Shown: piece after piece, positions 1-6,630 of the stretch
How positions within the stretch are numbered: position 1 is the stretch's first letter
How the letters are laid out: the number at the start of each line of letters is the position of its first letter
The notes under the pieces: model-generated
Told to the model about the DNA's origin: nothing
The model's input: only the letters and a program-made list of their open reading frames with translations
Databases searched by the model: none
Position numbers and translations under genes: made by a program
NCBI GenBank assembly: GCA_943908365.1
Contig: CALTTH010000126.1
Coordinates: forward strand, 1-10,655
Direction of reading: 5' to 3'
Length of the DNA stretch: 10,655 bases
Source of the DNA: an uncultured Hyphomicrobiales bacterium
GTDB lineage: Bacteria; Pseudomonadota; Alphaproteobacteria; Rhizobiales; Rhizobiaceae

Positions 1-1641
1 CTGCCGCTTGGTGGCGTCGGCGAAATCGGCATGAATCTGGCGCTCTATGGGTATGGTCCTGCCGCCAAGCGGCAATGGATCATGGTGGATTGCGGCGTCA
101 CCTTCGCAGGCCTCGATCTGCCCGGCGTCGATCTCGTTTTGCCCGATATTCGTTTCATCGAAGCCCAGCGACAGAACCTCAAGGGTATTATCATCACCCA
201 TGCGCATGAGGACCATTACGGTGCGCTGAACGATCTTTGGCCTGGCCTCAATGTGCCGGTCTATGCGTCCGGCTTCACTGCTGGCATGCTGGAAGCCAAG
301 CGCAACTATGAGGGCACGCGCGCCGAGATCCCGATCTCGCCATTCAAGGCGGGCGATCGCATCAATCTCGGCCCGTTCGAGATCGAGGCCATCGGCGTCA
401 ACCACTCGATCCCCGAACCCATGTCGCTCGTCATCCGCACGCCGCTTGGCAATGTCGTTCACACAGGCGACTGGAAGATCGATGACGCGCCGTCGCTTGG
501 GCCGCTGACAGATGAGGCACGCTTCCGCGCCGTTGGCGAGGAAGGCGTTCTGGCGCTTCTGTGCGACAGCACCAACGCCGTGCGCGATGGTGTATCGCCG
601 TCGGAGGAACAGGTTTCCGAGGGGCTGCGCCAGATCATCGAAAATGCCGAAGGGCGCGTGGCGATCACCACCTTCTCGTCCAATGTCGGCCGTATCCGCT
701 CCATCGCCCAAGCTGCGGAGCGCGCGGGTCGCGAAGTGCTGCTGCTTGGCTCGTCGCTGAAGCGTGTCGTCAACGTCTCGCAGGATCTCGGCATCATGGA
801 AGGCATCAAGCCGTTCCTGGCCGAAGATGAGTATGGCTACATTCCCCGCGACAAGGTGGTTGTCATTCTCACCGGCTCGCAGGGGGAGCCGCGTGCCGCA
901 CTTGCGAAACTGTCGCGCGATGAGATGCGTAATGTGGCGCTCGCCAAGGGCGACACGGTGGTCTTTTCCTCGCGCGCGATCCCTGGGAATGAAAAGGCCA
1001 TCCTCGATATCAAGAACGGCCTGATCGAGCAGGGCATCCATATCATCACCGATAATGAAGCCCTGGTGCACGTTTCCGGCCACCCGCGTCGCAACGAGTT
1101 GCTGCGCATGTATGAGTGGACCAAGCCGCAAATCCTCGTGCCCGTGCATGGCGAAGCAGCGCATCTGGTGGCGCAGAAGGAACTGGCCGAGCAGGCCGGC
1201 ATCAAGCAGGTCCCTAAGGTCCGCAATGGCAACGTCTTGCGCCTGGCGCCTGGCCCTGCCGAAGTCATCGACGATGCACCGCATGGCCGCGTCTTCAAGG
1301 ACGGCCGTCTGGTTGGCGATTTCGAAGAAATGGGCATCGGTGACCGCCGCAAGCTCTCCTTTGCTGGTCACGTCTCGGTCAATGTCGTGCTGGACAGCCG
1401 TTACGACTTCCACGGCGATCCGGATGTCGTACCCTTCGGTCTGCCGGAATTCGACGACGAGGGCGAGGCGATGGAGGACACGCTCTATGACGCCGTTCTC
1501 GGCGCCATTGAAAGCATCCCGCGCGCACGCCGCAAGGATCTGGACCTGCTGCGCGAAGCGGTTCGCCGCGCCGTTCGTGCTGCCGCCAACCAGACCTGGG
1601 GCAAAAAGCCGATCGTCACGGTATTCGTGACGAAGATTTGA
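1..1641 (+). CDS. rnj: Ribonuclease J, 5'-truncated by the window edge
   Basis: Metallo-beta-lactamase/beta-CASP RNase of the RNase J family, a cytoplasmic 5'-to-3' exo- and endoribonuclease used in rRNA maturation and mRNA turnover. The reading frame is open from base 1, where it already encodes LPLGGVGEIGMN, the conserved start of the lactamase fold, so the true start lies upstream, probably about ten codons away judging from rhizobial relatives. Numbering codons from base 1, the metal-binding motif HAHEDH is at 67-72. Further likely metal or active-site positions are His135 (GVNHS), His154/Asp157 (HTGD), the HVSGH motif at 357-361 and PVHGE around His383. The C-terminal domain follows and the frame ends at TGA 1639-1641. 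The 546 visible codons agree with the usual length of about 555. The ATG at 31 is internal and is not the start. The family call is very secure. Confidence 0.96.
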   Translation: MPLGGVGEIGMNLALYGYGPAAKRQWIMVDCGVTFAGLDLPGVDLVLPDIRFIEAQRQNLKGIIITHAHEDHYGALNDLWPGLNVPVYASGFTAGMLEAKRNYEGTRAEIPISPFKAGDRINLGPFEIEAIGVNHSIPEPMSLVIRTPLGNVVHTGDWKIDDAPSLGPLTDEARFRAVGEEGVLALLCDSTNAVRDGVSPSEEQVSEGLRQIIENAEGRVAITTFSSNVGRIRSIAQAAERAGREVLLLGSSLKRVVNVSQDLGIMEGIKPFLAEDEYGYIPRDKVVVILTGSQGEPRAALAKLSRDEMRNVALAKGDTVVFSSRAIPGNEKAILDIKNGLIEQGIHIITDNEALVHVSGHPRRNELLRMYEWTKPQILVPVHGEAAHLVAQKELAEQAGIKQVPKVRNGNVLRLAPGPAEVIDDAPHGRVFKDGRLVGDFEEMGIGDRRKLSFAGHVSVNVVLDSRYDFHGDPDVVPFGLPEFDDEGEAMEDTLYDAVLGAIESIPRARRKDLDLLREAVRRAVRAAANQTWGKKPIVTVFVTKI

Positions 1642-1649
1642 CGTTAGGG

Positions 1650-1685
1650 TCGGTACTGCACGTATCAGCATAGGTGCAGTACCGA
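1650..1685 (+). terminator. Strong stem-loop after rnj (possible terminator or RNA 3' end)
   Basis: A perfect 12-bp inverted repeat begins eight bases after the rnj stop: arms 1650-1661 (tcggtactgcac) and 1674-1685 (gtgcagtaccga) around a 12-nt loop. No U-run follows on the plus strand, so it is not a classical intrinsic terminator. It may be a factor-assisted terminator, an mRNA-stabilising 3' hairpin, or a protein-binding palindrome ahead of mce. The hairpin is certain as sequence; its role is inferred. Confidence 0.45.
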
Positions 1686-1743
1686 AGACGCTTCGTTCTG
1701 CGTATACGTCGCTATGTTCGGCTGAGAAATTGGGAGGGTGACC

Positions 1744-2148
1744 ATGCTTGGACGGATCAATCACATCGCCATTGCTGTGCCCGACCTTGCGGCAGCGACT
1801 GCCACCTATCGCGATGTGCTCGGTGCTGCGGTCTCGCAAGTGCAGACCCTGCCGGACCACGGGGTGAGGGTGGTGTTCGTCAACCTGCCAAACAGCAAGG
1901 TCGAACTGCTTGAGCCACTGGATGGCAATTCCCCGATCGCGGCTTTTCTCGAAAAGAATTCGTCCGGCGGCATGCATCATATCTGTTACGAGGTGGAGGA
2001 CATCATCTCCGCCCGCGACAGTTTGAAAGCCGCTGGCGCACGCATACTTGGCGATGGAGAGCCGAAGATCGGCGCCCATGGAAAGCCGGTGCTTTTCCTC
2101 CATCCGAAAGACTTCTGCGGTACGCTAGTGGAGTTGGAAGAGATTTGA
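1744..2148 (+). CDS. mce: Methylmalonyl-CoA epimerase
   Basis: A 134-residue protein of the vicinal oxygen chelate superfamily that interconverts the 2R and 2S epimers of methylmalonyl-CoA (and likely ethylmalonyl-CoA), linking propionyl-CoA metabolism to succinyl-CoA via methylmalonyl-CoA mutase. Two beta-alpha-beta-beta-beta modules are visible: the first starts at MLGRINHIAIAVPDL and the second near GGMHHICYEVED. Expected metal ligands are His7, Glu54 (KVELLEP), His78/79 and Glu130 (LVELEEI). The stretch GEPKIGAHGKPVLFLHPKD is typical of the family. I choose ATG 1744 because GGGAGGG (1732-1738) lies five bases upstream and the product then starts as in relatives. The in-frame GTG at 1738 would lie inside that Shine-Dalgarno site. 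It is about 100 bases after rnj and could be expressed from its own promoter or by read-through. Confidence 0.93.
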   Translation: MLGRINHIAIAVPDLAAATATYRDVLGAAVSQVQTLPDHGVRVVFVNLPNSKVELLEPLDGNSPIAAFLEKNSSGGMHHICYEVEDIISARDSLKAAGARILGDGEPKIGAHGKPVLFLHPKDFCGTLVELEEI

Positions 2149-2160
2149 TCGCGGGTCGTG

Positions 2161-2290
2161 TTCTAAAGCGCGCGTCTTCGCTTAGAGCGCCGCGTGTCTC
2201 ATTGGACGCACAGAGGGTGCCATCTTCTTTGATCTAGGCATCGTGCTTTCCGAAAATCGATTCCGATTTTCGAACCGATGCTGTAGGAAT
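2161..2290 (+). repeat. Rhizobial-type palindromic intergenic repeat (RIME-like)
   Basis: The mce-DUF1467 gap holds two adjacent palindromic modules. The first, around 2187-2210, contains gcgtgtctcattggacgc and can fold into a short hairpin. The second, 2238-2281, is a long imperfect palindrome with outer arms gcatcg/cgatgc and inner arms cgaaaatcg (2251-2259) and cgattttcg (2264-2272) around a 4-nt loop. From memory, this combination (a GGACGC module followed by a GAAAATCG-ATTC-CGATTTTC module) recurs between genes in Rhizobium and Agrobacterium genomes. Copy number and exact edges cannot be judged from one window. A related fragment in inverse orientation lies at 6631-6660. Confidence 0.65.
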
Positions 2291-2377
2291 CGTTTGCCCG
2301 CTGCTCCGTCTGTTTCTTGCGCTTCTCCAAGCCTTGAATGAGACAGGAGATGCGGGTTCTGCTCGGGGAGGTTCTAC

Positions 2378-2647
2378 ATGCAGTGGCTGTCGGTTGTTGC
2401 CGTTTTTTTCATCGTCTGGTGGACGGTTCTATTTGTCGTGTTGCCGATTGGGCTCAGAACGCAAATGGACGACGGTGACGTGGCGCTGGGAACCGTCGCA
2501 AGCGCGCCAACGCGTTTCCAGGGTGCGAAAATCCTGATCGCCACCACGCTGATCTCGATATTGCTCTGCGCGATCTGGTACGGCGCCACCTGGTACTTCG
2601 GTGTCAGCCTCGATGATCTGCCTCGTATTATCCCGGTTTATGACTGA
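2378..2647 (+). CDS. DUF1467 family small inner-membrane protein
   Basis: An 89-residue protein of unknown function, matching the DUF1467 family of alphaproteobacteria. Two hydrophobic segments are visible, at about residues 4-26 and 51-74, separated by a short polar loop. The LPIGLRTQ motif at the end of the first helix is the most recognisable family feature. A Shine-Dalgarno site GGGGAGG (2365-2371) lies six bases before the ATG, which fixes the start. Loop charge (R27 after helix 1, acidic D31/D32/D34 in the loop) gives no confident orientation. The gene lies between mce and proS, an order I recall from other Rhizobiaceae, but nothing in the sequence tells its job. The family call is good; the function is unknown. 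Confidence 0.85.
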   Translation: MQWLSVVAVFFIVWWTVLFVVLPIGLRTQMDDGDVALGTVASAPTRFQGAKILIATTLISILLCAIWYGATWYFGVSLDDLPRIIPVYD

Positions 2648-2688
2648 GTTCAGCAGGTGAACGGGCCTCGCCGACGCGCCGTGGCGTC
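2648..2688 (+). other. Two small hairpins after the DUF1467 stop
   Basis: Immediately after the stop codon, gttca (2648-2652) pairs with tgaac (2658-2662), and gacgc (2673-2677) pairs with gcgtc (2684-2688). Neither is followed by a U-run. They could stabilise the mRNA 3' end. The rest of 2689-2808 shows only one further hairpin, ctgaaa/tttcag at 2785-2805, and no gene that I can support. Confidence 0.25.
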
Positions 2689-2808
2689 ACCGTCTGTCAT
2701 AAGAATGTTGCATTTGGTTGGACGGTGATTCGCGCAGAAGCCATACTCGGGACGCCGATGGATGAGCTGTCTTCCGCCAACCCACTGAAAGACAATCGAT
2801 TTCAGGGC

Positions 2809-2840
2809 AAAAAAAAACAAGGCGATTAAGCCTTGTTTTT
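2809..2840 (-). terminator. Intrinsic terminator of the minus-strand small RNA (bidirectional)
   Basis: A perfect 11-bp inverted repeat, aaaaacaaggc (2813-2823) and gccttgttttt (2830-2840), encloses a 6-nt loop. Read on the minus strand, the GC-containing stem runs into nine consecutive U (complement of 2809-2817). Read on the plus strand it has only five U before a C. The longer run favours the minus strand as the main direction. It may also end plus-strand transcription from DUF1467. Confidence 0.8.
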
Positions 2841-2956
2841 CAGTTTCGCGTGATCTGTTTCCGTTTCCGGGGCTGCGAACTAGCGCGCCTAAGATCTCAT
2901 CCTCCCAAGACTGACCGCGAAGACGGCAGAAATTTAAACTCCCTGCCTCTTTTGTG
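2809..2956 (-). ncRNA. Putative independent small RNA, possibly alpha-r9-like
   Basis: On the minus strand a promoter-like element (2963-2991) is followed about 148 nt later by an intrinsic terminator, and no coding frame of note lies between. The predicted RNA (start about 2956, end about 2809) folds into three hairpins. In the first, near the 5' end, aaga-ggcag pairs with ctgcc-g-tctt. In the second, agttcgc (2881-2875 region) pairs with gcgaaact about 25 nt later, leaving a purine-rich loop containing GGAAACGGAAAC. The third is the terminator. A probably exposed stretch, cttgggaggatgag, resembles a Shine-Dalgarno sequence. Small RNAs of 115-160 nt with this organisation are well known in rhizobia. 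From memory, the alpha-r9 family (Smr9C of Sinorhizobium meliloti, about 149 nt) is a candidate because of its size and approximate chromosomal position; I could not verify this. Confidence 0.6.
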
Positions 2957-2962
2957 AGCTAA

Positions 2963-2991
2963 AACTAGCCCAAAGATTCCACCTTGTCACC
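2963..2991 (-). promoter_or_regulatory. Sigma-70-type promoter for the small RNA
   Basis: On the minus strand a -35 box GGTGAC (2991-2986) and a -10 box CTAGTT (2968-2963) are separated by exactly 17 bp. The rhizobial housekeeping consensus is CTTGAC-N17-CTATAT, so four of six positions match in each box. An A-rich stretch lies just upstream of the -35 box (3000-2992 and beyond) and could act as an UP element. The predicted start near 2956 gives an RNA of about 148 nt. Confidence 0.5.
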
Positions 2992-2994
2992 ACG

Positions 2995-3026
2995 TTTTTT
3001 GCATTTTTGTTACAGTCAGCAAAAAA
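2995..3026. repeat. A/T-rich inverted repeat between the small RNA and proS
   Basis: The arms ttttttgc (2995-3002) and gcaaaaaa (3019-3026) form a perfect 8-bp inverted repeat with a 16-bp spacer. It lies directly upstream of the minus-strand promoter and at the head of the proS leader region. It could be an UP element, a bent-DNA element or an operator for a dimeric regulator. The remaining bases 3027-3147 show only a short cgttc/gaacg hairpin (3081-3096), and I cannot identify a convincing plus-strand promoter for proS. Confidence 0.3.
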
Positions 3027-3147
3027 TTTCCTCATGAACATTATGTCGCAGGTGCCTCGCAAAATTATTTCTCCTGAAACCGTTCAGTGACGAACGTCCT
3101 GTTCTCACGCGGATGTGAATGGTGTTTTTGGGACGCCCATCGTGCGG

Positions 3148-3196
3148 GTTTCCTTCTGCAGGAGAAACGGTTATGTACGGCGCAAATATCCTTTAA
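3148..3196 (+). promoter_or_regulatory. proS leader: 7-codon upstream ORF with hairpin over its RBS
   Basis: A seven-codon frame (ATG 3173, stop TAA 3194-3196; MYGANIL) is preceded by AGGAG (3160-3164) at eight bases. The same AGGAG lies in the 3' arm and loop of a hairpin: gtttc (3148-3152) pairs with gaaac (3164-3168), and after one bulged base ttc (3154-3156) pairs with gga (3161-3163). The frame ends 49 bases before the proS start. It contains no proline codon, so classical proline attenuation is not suggested. It may be a chance start site. Confidence 0.22.
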
Positions 3197-3245
3197 TTCT
3201 GGCGATTCCCGGTAGATGGCGAGTCGCCGCACTCAGGACATAGTC

Positions 3246-4568
3246 ATGCGTCTCAGCCGTTATTTTTTGCCCATCCTAAAGGAAAATCCCAAGGAAGCTG
3301 AAATCGTCTCTCACCGTCTCATGCTGCGTGCGGGCATGATCCGTCAGCAGAGCCAGGGCATCTACTCCTGGCTGCCGCTCGGCAAGCGCGTGATGGACAA
3401 GGTGAACCGCATCATCCGGGAAGAGCAGGACCGTTCCGGCGCAATCGAGCTTTTGATGCCCACGCTGCAGTCGGCAGAGCTTTGGCAGGAAAGCGGTCGT
3501 TATGACGATTATGGCAAGGAGATGCTGCGCATTAAGGACCGCCAGGACCGTCAGATGCTCTACGGTCCGACGAATGAGGAGATGATCACCGACATCTTCC
3601 GCTCCTACGTGAAGTCATACAAGAACCTGCCGCTGAACCTTTATCATATCCAGTTGAAGTTCCGCGACGAAGTGCGTCCGCGTTTCGGCACGATGCGCTC
3701 GCGCGAGTTCCTGATGAAGGATGCCTATTCCTTCGACCTGACGAAGGAAGCTGCGATCCATTCCTATAACAAGATGTTCGCTGCCTATCTGCGTACCTTC
3801 TTTCGCCTTGGCCTGCGCGCCATTCCGATGCGCGCCGATACCGGCCCGATCGGTGGCAACCACAGCCACGAATTCATCATTCTGGCCGATACGGGTGAAT
3901 CTGAAGTCTTCTGCCACAAGAGCTTTCTGGAGCAGGGCATTCCCGGCGACGACACCAATTTCGACGACGTTGCCGGTCTGCAGGGTATTTTCGATACATG
4001 GACCGCGGATTATGCCGCAACCTCGGAGATGCACGATGAGGCTGCCTTCAACGCAATCCCCGAGGGCGATCGTTTGTCCGCGCGCGGTATCGAAGTGGGC
4101 CACATCTTCTATTTCGGCACGAAGTATTCCGAGCCGATGGGCGCCAAGGTTCAGGGCCCCGATGGCAAGGAACATCCCGTCCACATGGGATCCTATGGCA
4201 TTGGTCCGACACGCCTTGTTCCCGCCATCATTGAAGCCTCGCATGACGAGAACGGAATCATCTGGCCGGCGTCGGTTGCTCCTTTCGATGTCGTCATCAT
4301 CAACATGAAGGCTGGTGATGCGGCCTGCGACGCTGCCTGCGAGAAGCTCTATTACTCGCTGTCCAACGCTGGCAAGGATGTTCTCTACGACGATACCGAT
4401 GACCGTGCAGGTCAGAAGTTCGCGACGGCCGATCTCATCGGCGTGCCTATGCAGATCATCGTCGGACCGCGCAGCATTGCTGCTGGTGAAGTCGAGGTGA
4501 AGGACCGCAAGACAGGCGCACGTGAGAACGTCACGGTTGAAGCGGCAATGAACAGGGTTCTCGGCTGA
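3246..4568 (+). CDS. proS: Prolyl-tRNA synthetase, short alphaproteobacterial type
   Basis: A cytoplasmic class II aminoacyl-tRNA synthetase that activates proline with ATP and charges tRNA-Pro; 440 residues from this start. YGPTNEEM is at 106-113, class II motif 2 (FRDEVRPRFG) at 139-148, motif 3 (GSYGIGPTRL) at 315-324, and an anticodon-binding domain covers roughly the last 100 residues (from about SVAPFDVVIINMKAGDA). The 440-residue length and the short motif 2-3 interval show that the editing insertion of the roughly 570-residue E. coli type is absent, as is usual in alphaproteobacteria. I choose ATG 3246 because AGGA (3235-3238) lies seven bases upstream and relatives begin MRLSRYFLPILKENP. 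The in-frame ATG at 3216 adds ten residues but lacks a good ribosome binding site. It is the first gene of a proS-lolC/E-lolD operon. Confidence 0.96.
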   Translation: MRLSRYFLPILKENPKEAEIVSHRLMLRAGMIRQQSQGIYSWLPLGKRVMDKVNRIIREEQDRSGAIELLMPTLQSAELWQESGRYDDYGKEMLRIKDRQDRQMLYGPTNEEMITDIFRSYVKSYKNLPLNLYHIQLKFRDEVRPRFGTMRSREFLMKDAYSFDLTKEAAIHSYNKMFAAYLRTFFRLGLRAIPMRADTGPIGGNHSHEFIILADTGESEVFCHKSFLEQGIPGDDTNFDDVAGLQGIFDTWTADYAATSEMHDEAAFNAIPEGDRLSARGIEVGHIFYFGTKYSEPMGAKVQGPDGKEHPVHMGSYGIGPTRLVPAIIEASHDENGIIWPASVAPFDVVIINMKAGDAACDAACEKLYYSLSNAGKDVLYDDTDDRAGQKFATADLIGVPMQIIVGPRSIAAGEVEVKDRKTGARENVTVEAAMNRVLG

Positions 4569-4588
4569 AAGGCCGACAAGGAGTGGAC

Positions 4589-5896
4589 ATGGCAAAAGCC
4601 GAGGCTGACAACGGTGCAGTTGCATCCGTGAAGGATGGGGCGGCACGGCCGTTTTCGGCTTTCGAACGCATGGTGGCCTGGCGCTACCTGCGTTCGCGCC
4701 GCAAGGAAGCCTTCATATCGGTCATCGCAGGCTTCTCGTTCGTTGGCATCATGCTGGGTGTGGCGACGCTGATTATCGTCATGGCGGTGATGAACGGTTT
4801 CCGCACCGAACTGATCTCCCGAATTCTCGGCATCAACGGTCACATGATCGTTCAGCCGATCGATCAACCCTTCAACAATTACGATGAACTGGCGAAGAAG
4901 TTCGGCGCCATTCCCGGCGTGACGATGGCGTTACCGCTTGTGGAAGGTCAGACACTCGCCTCCGGACGCAACGGCGCAGGCAGCGGTGCCCTGGTGCGTG
5001 GCGTGCGTCCTGAAGATCTCGAAAAGATCAAGGAGATATCCAGCAACGTCAAAGCCGGCGATCTCGTCGGCTTTATGTCGGGGCAGGGCGTTCTGGTCGG
5101 GTCGAGGCTTGCCGCACAGCTCGGCGTGACGGTGGGAGATCAGATCACCCTCATTTCACCGGAAGGTGACGTGACGCCCATGGGCGTCAATCCACGGGTG
5201 AAGTCCTATCCGATTTCCGGTGTCTTCGAGATCGGCATGTCGGAATATGACGCGTCGATGATCTACATGCCGCTTTCGGAAGCGCAGCTCTATTTCAATT
5301 CTGAGGGCATCGTCCAATCCATCGAGCTCTTCGTCAGCCATCCCGACGATGTCGATAGCATTCGTCCGCTGGTGGAAACCGCGGCAGGCCGACAGGTCTA
5401 TATCACCGATTGGCGACAGCGCAACCAGACCTTCTTCTCTGCGCTTCAGGTGGAGCGCAACGTCATGTTCATGATCCTGACGCTGATCGTTCTAGTCGCC
5501 GCGCTCAACATCATTTCCGGCCTCATCATGCTGGTGAAGGACAAGGGCAGCGACATCGCCATTCTGCGCACCATGGGGGCAACCTCCGGTGCAGTCATGC
5601 GCATCTTCTTCATGACTGGGGCGGCGATCGGCATCGTCGGCACATTTGCGGGCGTGGCACTTGGTGTGCTCGTCTGTCTGAATGTGGAATCGATCCGTCA
5701 GTTCTTCTCCTGGATTACCGGAACCGTTCTCTTTGATCCGCAGCTCTATTTCCTGAGCCAGCTGCCCGCGGAGATGGATTTGAGCGAAACGATCACCGTC
5801 ATCGTCATGGCGCTGACCCTGTCCTTCCTGGCAACGATCTTCCCCGCCTGGCGTGCGTCGAAGCTCGACCCTGTCCAGGCCCTGAGATACGAATAG
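4589..5896 (+). CDS. lolC: Lipoprotein-releasing ABC transporter permease (LolC/LolE family)
   Basis: Inner-membrane subunit of the Lol system, which extracts outer-membrane lipoproteins from the inner membrane and passes them to periplasmic LolA. The 435 residues show the LolC/E layout: a cytoplasmic N-terminus with FERMVAWRYLRSRRKEAF (about 25-42), TM1 at about 43-68, a large periplasmic domain to about 290, TM2 at about 292-316, the coupling segment VKDKGSDIAILRTMGA, TM3 at about 338-363 and TM4 at about 396-420, ending with the family signature FPAWRASKLDPVQALRYE. AAGGAG (4578-4583) five bases before ATG 4589 sets the start; the GTG at 4583 falls within that site. It begins 20 bases after proS and ends 15 bases before lolD. 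Only one permease gene is present, so it probably forms a homodimer; it may be called lolC, lolE or LolF-like. Confidence 0.93.
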   Translation: MAKAEADNGAVASVKDGAARPFSAFERMVAWRYLRSRRKEAFISVIAGFSFVGIMLGVATLIIVMAVMNGFRTELISRILGINGHMIVQPIDQPFNNYDELAKKFGAIPGVTMALPLVEGQTLASGRNGAGSGALVRGVRPEDLEKIKEISSNVKAGDLVGFMSGQGVLVGSRLAAQLGVTVGDQITLISPEGDVTPMGVNPRVKSYPISGVFEIGMSEYDASMIYMPLSEAQLYFNSEGIVQSIELFVSHPDDVDSIRPLVETAAGRQVYITDWRQRNQTFFSALQVERNVMFMILTLIVLVAALNIISGLIMLVKDKGSDIAILRTMGATSGAVMRIFFMTGAAIGIVGTFAGVALGVLVCLNVESIRQFFSWITGTVLFDPQLYFLSQLPAEMDLSETITVIVMALTLSFLATIFPAWRASKLDPVQALRYE

Positions 5897-5911
5897 GACC
5901 CGCTTCACACC

Positions 5912-6595
5912 ATGGCAAAGAAAATGGCTTTACAGCTTACCGGCGTGGAACGGACCTATGGTCAGGGCGAGACGAGCCTCTCCATTCTGAAAAATGCGAA
6001 TTTCGAATTGAGAAGCGGCGAGATCGTCGCGCTTGTCGCACCTTCTGGCACTGGCAAGTCGACGCTGCTGCATCTGGCGGGACTGCTGGAGCATCCTGAC
6101 GCGGGCGAGGTCTTCATCAGTGGCAAGCCCTGCGGTACGCTTTCCGATGAGGAGCGCACCTCCATTCGTCGCAGCGATATCGGCTTCGTCTACCAGTTCC
6201 ACCATCTGCTTCCTGAGTTCTCGGCACTTGAAAATATCATGATGCCGCAGATGATCGCCGGGCTCGCGCCGAAGGAAGCACAGGTGCGTGCCAAGGCGTT
6301 GCTGGATTATATGCGCATCGGCCACCGAGGCGATCATCGTCCGGCGGAACTGTCCGGCGGTGAACAGCAGCGCGTGGCGATTGCAAGAGCCGTTGCCAAC
6401 GCACCGCTTCTGCTTCTTGCAGACGAACCCACTGGCAATCTGGACCCTGAGACCGCATCCTACGTCTTCGACGCCTTGGAAGCGCTGGTGCGCCAGTCGG
6501 GCCTTGCTGCCCTCATCGCGACCCATAATCACGATCTGGCAGCACGCATGGATCGTCGCGTGACTCTGTCCGAAGGCAAGATCGTCGAGTTCTGA
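5912..6595 (+). CDS. lolD: Lipoprotein-releasing ABC transporter ATP-binding protein LolD
   Basis: A 227-residue ABC ATPase that powers the adjacent LolC/E-type permease on the cytoplasmic face. All nucleotide-binding motifs are present: Walker A APSGTGKST (43-51), Q-loop Gln95 in VYQFHHLLPEFSALEN, signature LSGGEQQR (147-154), Walker B LLLLADEP (166-173) with catalytic Glu172, D-loop GNLD (175-178) and H-loop His205 in ATHNHDLA. The first glycine of the usual GxxGxGKST is alanine; the lysine and serine that contact phosphate and magnesium are intact, and I recall the same change in other rhizobial LolD proteins. FHHLLPEFSALENIMMP is typical of LolD. No good Shine-Dalgarno precedes ATG 5912 (only tagga, 13 bases away), suggesting translational coupling to the permease gene ending 15 bases earlier. 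ATG 5924 is a possible alternative start. Confidence 0.95.
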   Translation: MAKKMALQLTGVERTYGQGETSLSILKNANFELRSGEIVALVAPSGTGKSTLLHLAGLLEHPDAGEVFISGKPCGTLSDEERTSIRRSDIGFVYQFHHLLPEFSALENIMMPQMIAGLAPKEAQVRAKALLDYMRIGHRGDHRPAELSGGEQQRVAIARAVANAPLLLLADEPTGNLDPETASYVFDALEALVRQSGLAALIATHNHDLAARMDRRVTLSEGKIVEF

Positions 6596-6630
6596 TCGAT
6601 CGCACGATGCGTTGATTCAAAAAGGGGAAA

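Noticed and set aside
2334..2537. 67-codon plus-strand frame overlapping the DUF1467 gene
   Set aside because: Overlaps a gene with a clear ribosome binding site and recognisable family; the alternative frame has no protein-like pattern.
3216..3245. ATG start extending ProS by ten residues
   Set aside because: ATG 3246 has AGGA at seven bases and matches the family N-terminus MRLSRYF; 3216 has no good site.
2648..3245. tRNA, T-box or riboswitch in the long gap before proS
   Set aside because: No cloverleaf, T-box core or known riboswitch motif could be recognised on either strand.
3615..4646. 343-codon open frame on the minus strand opposite proS
   Set aside because: It is antisense to a highly conserved gene, has no recognisable domain, and runs past both the proS end and the lolC/E start; typical antisense openness in GC-rich DNA.
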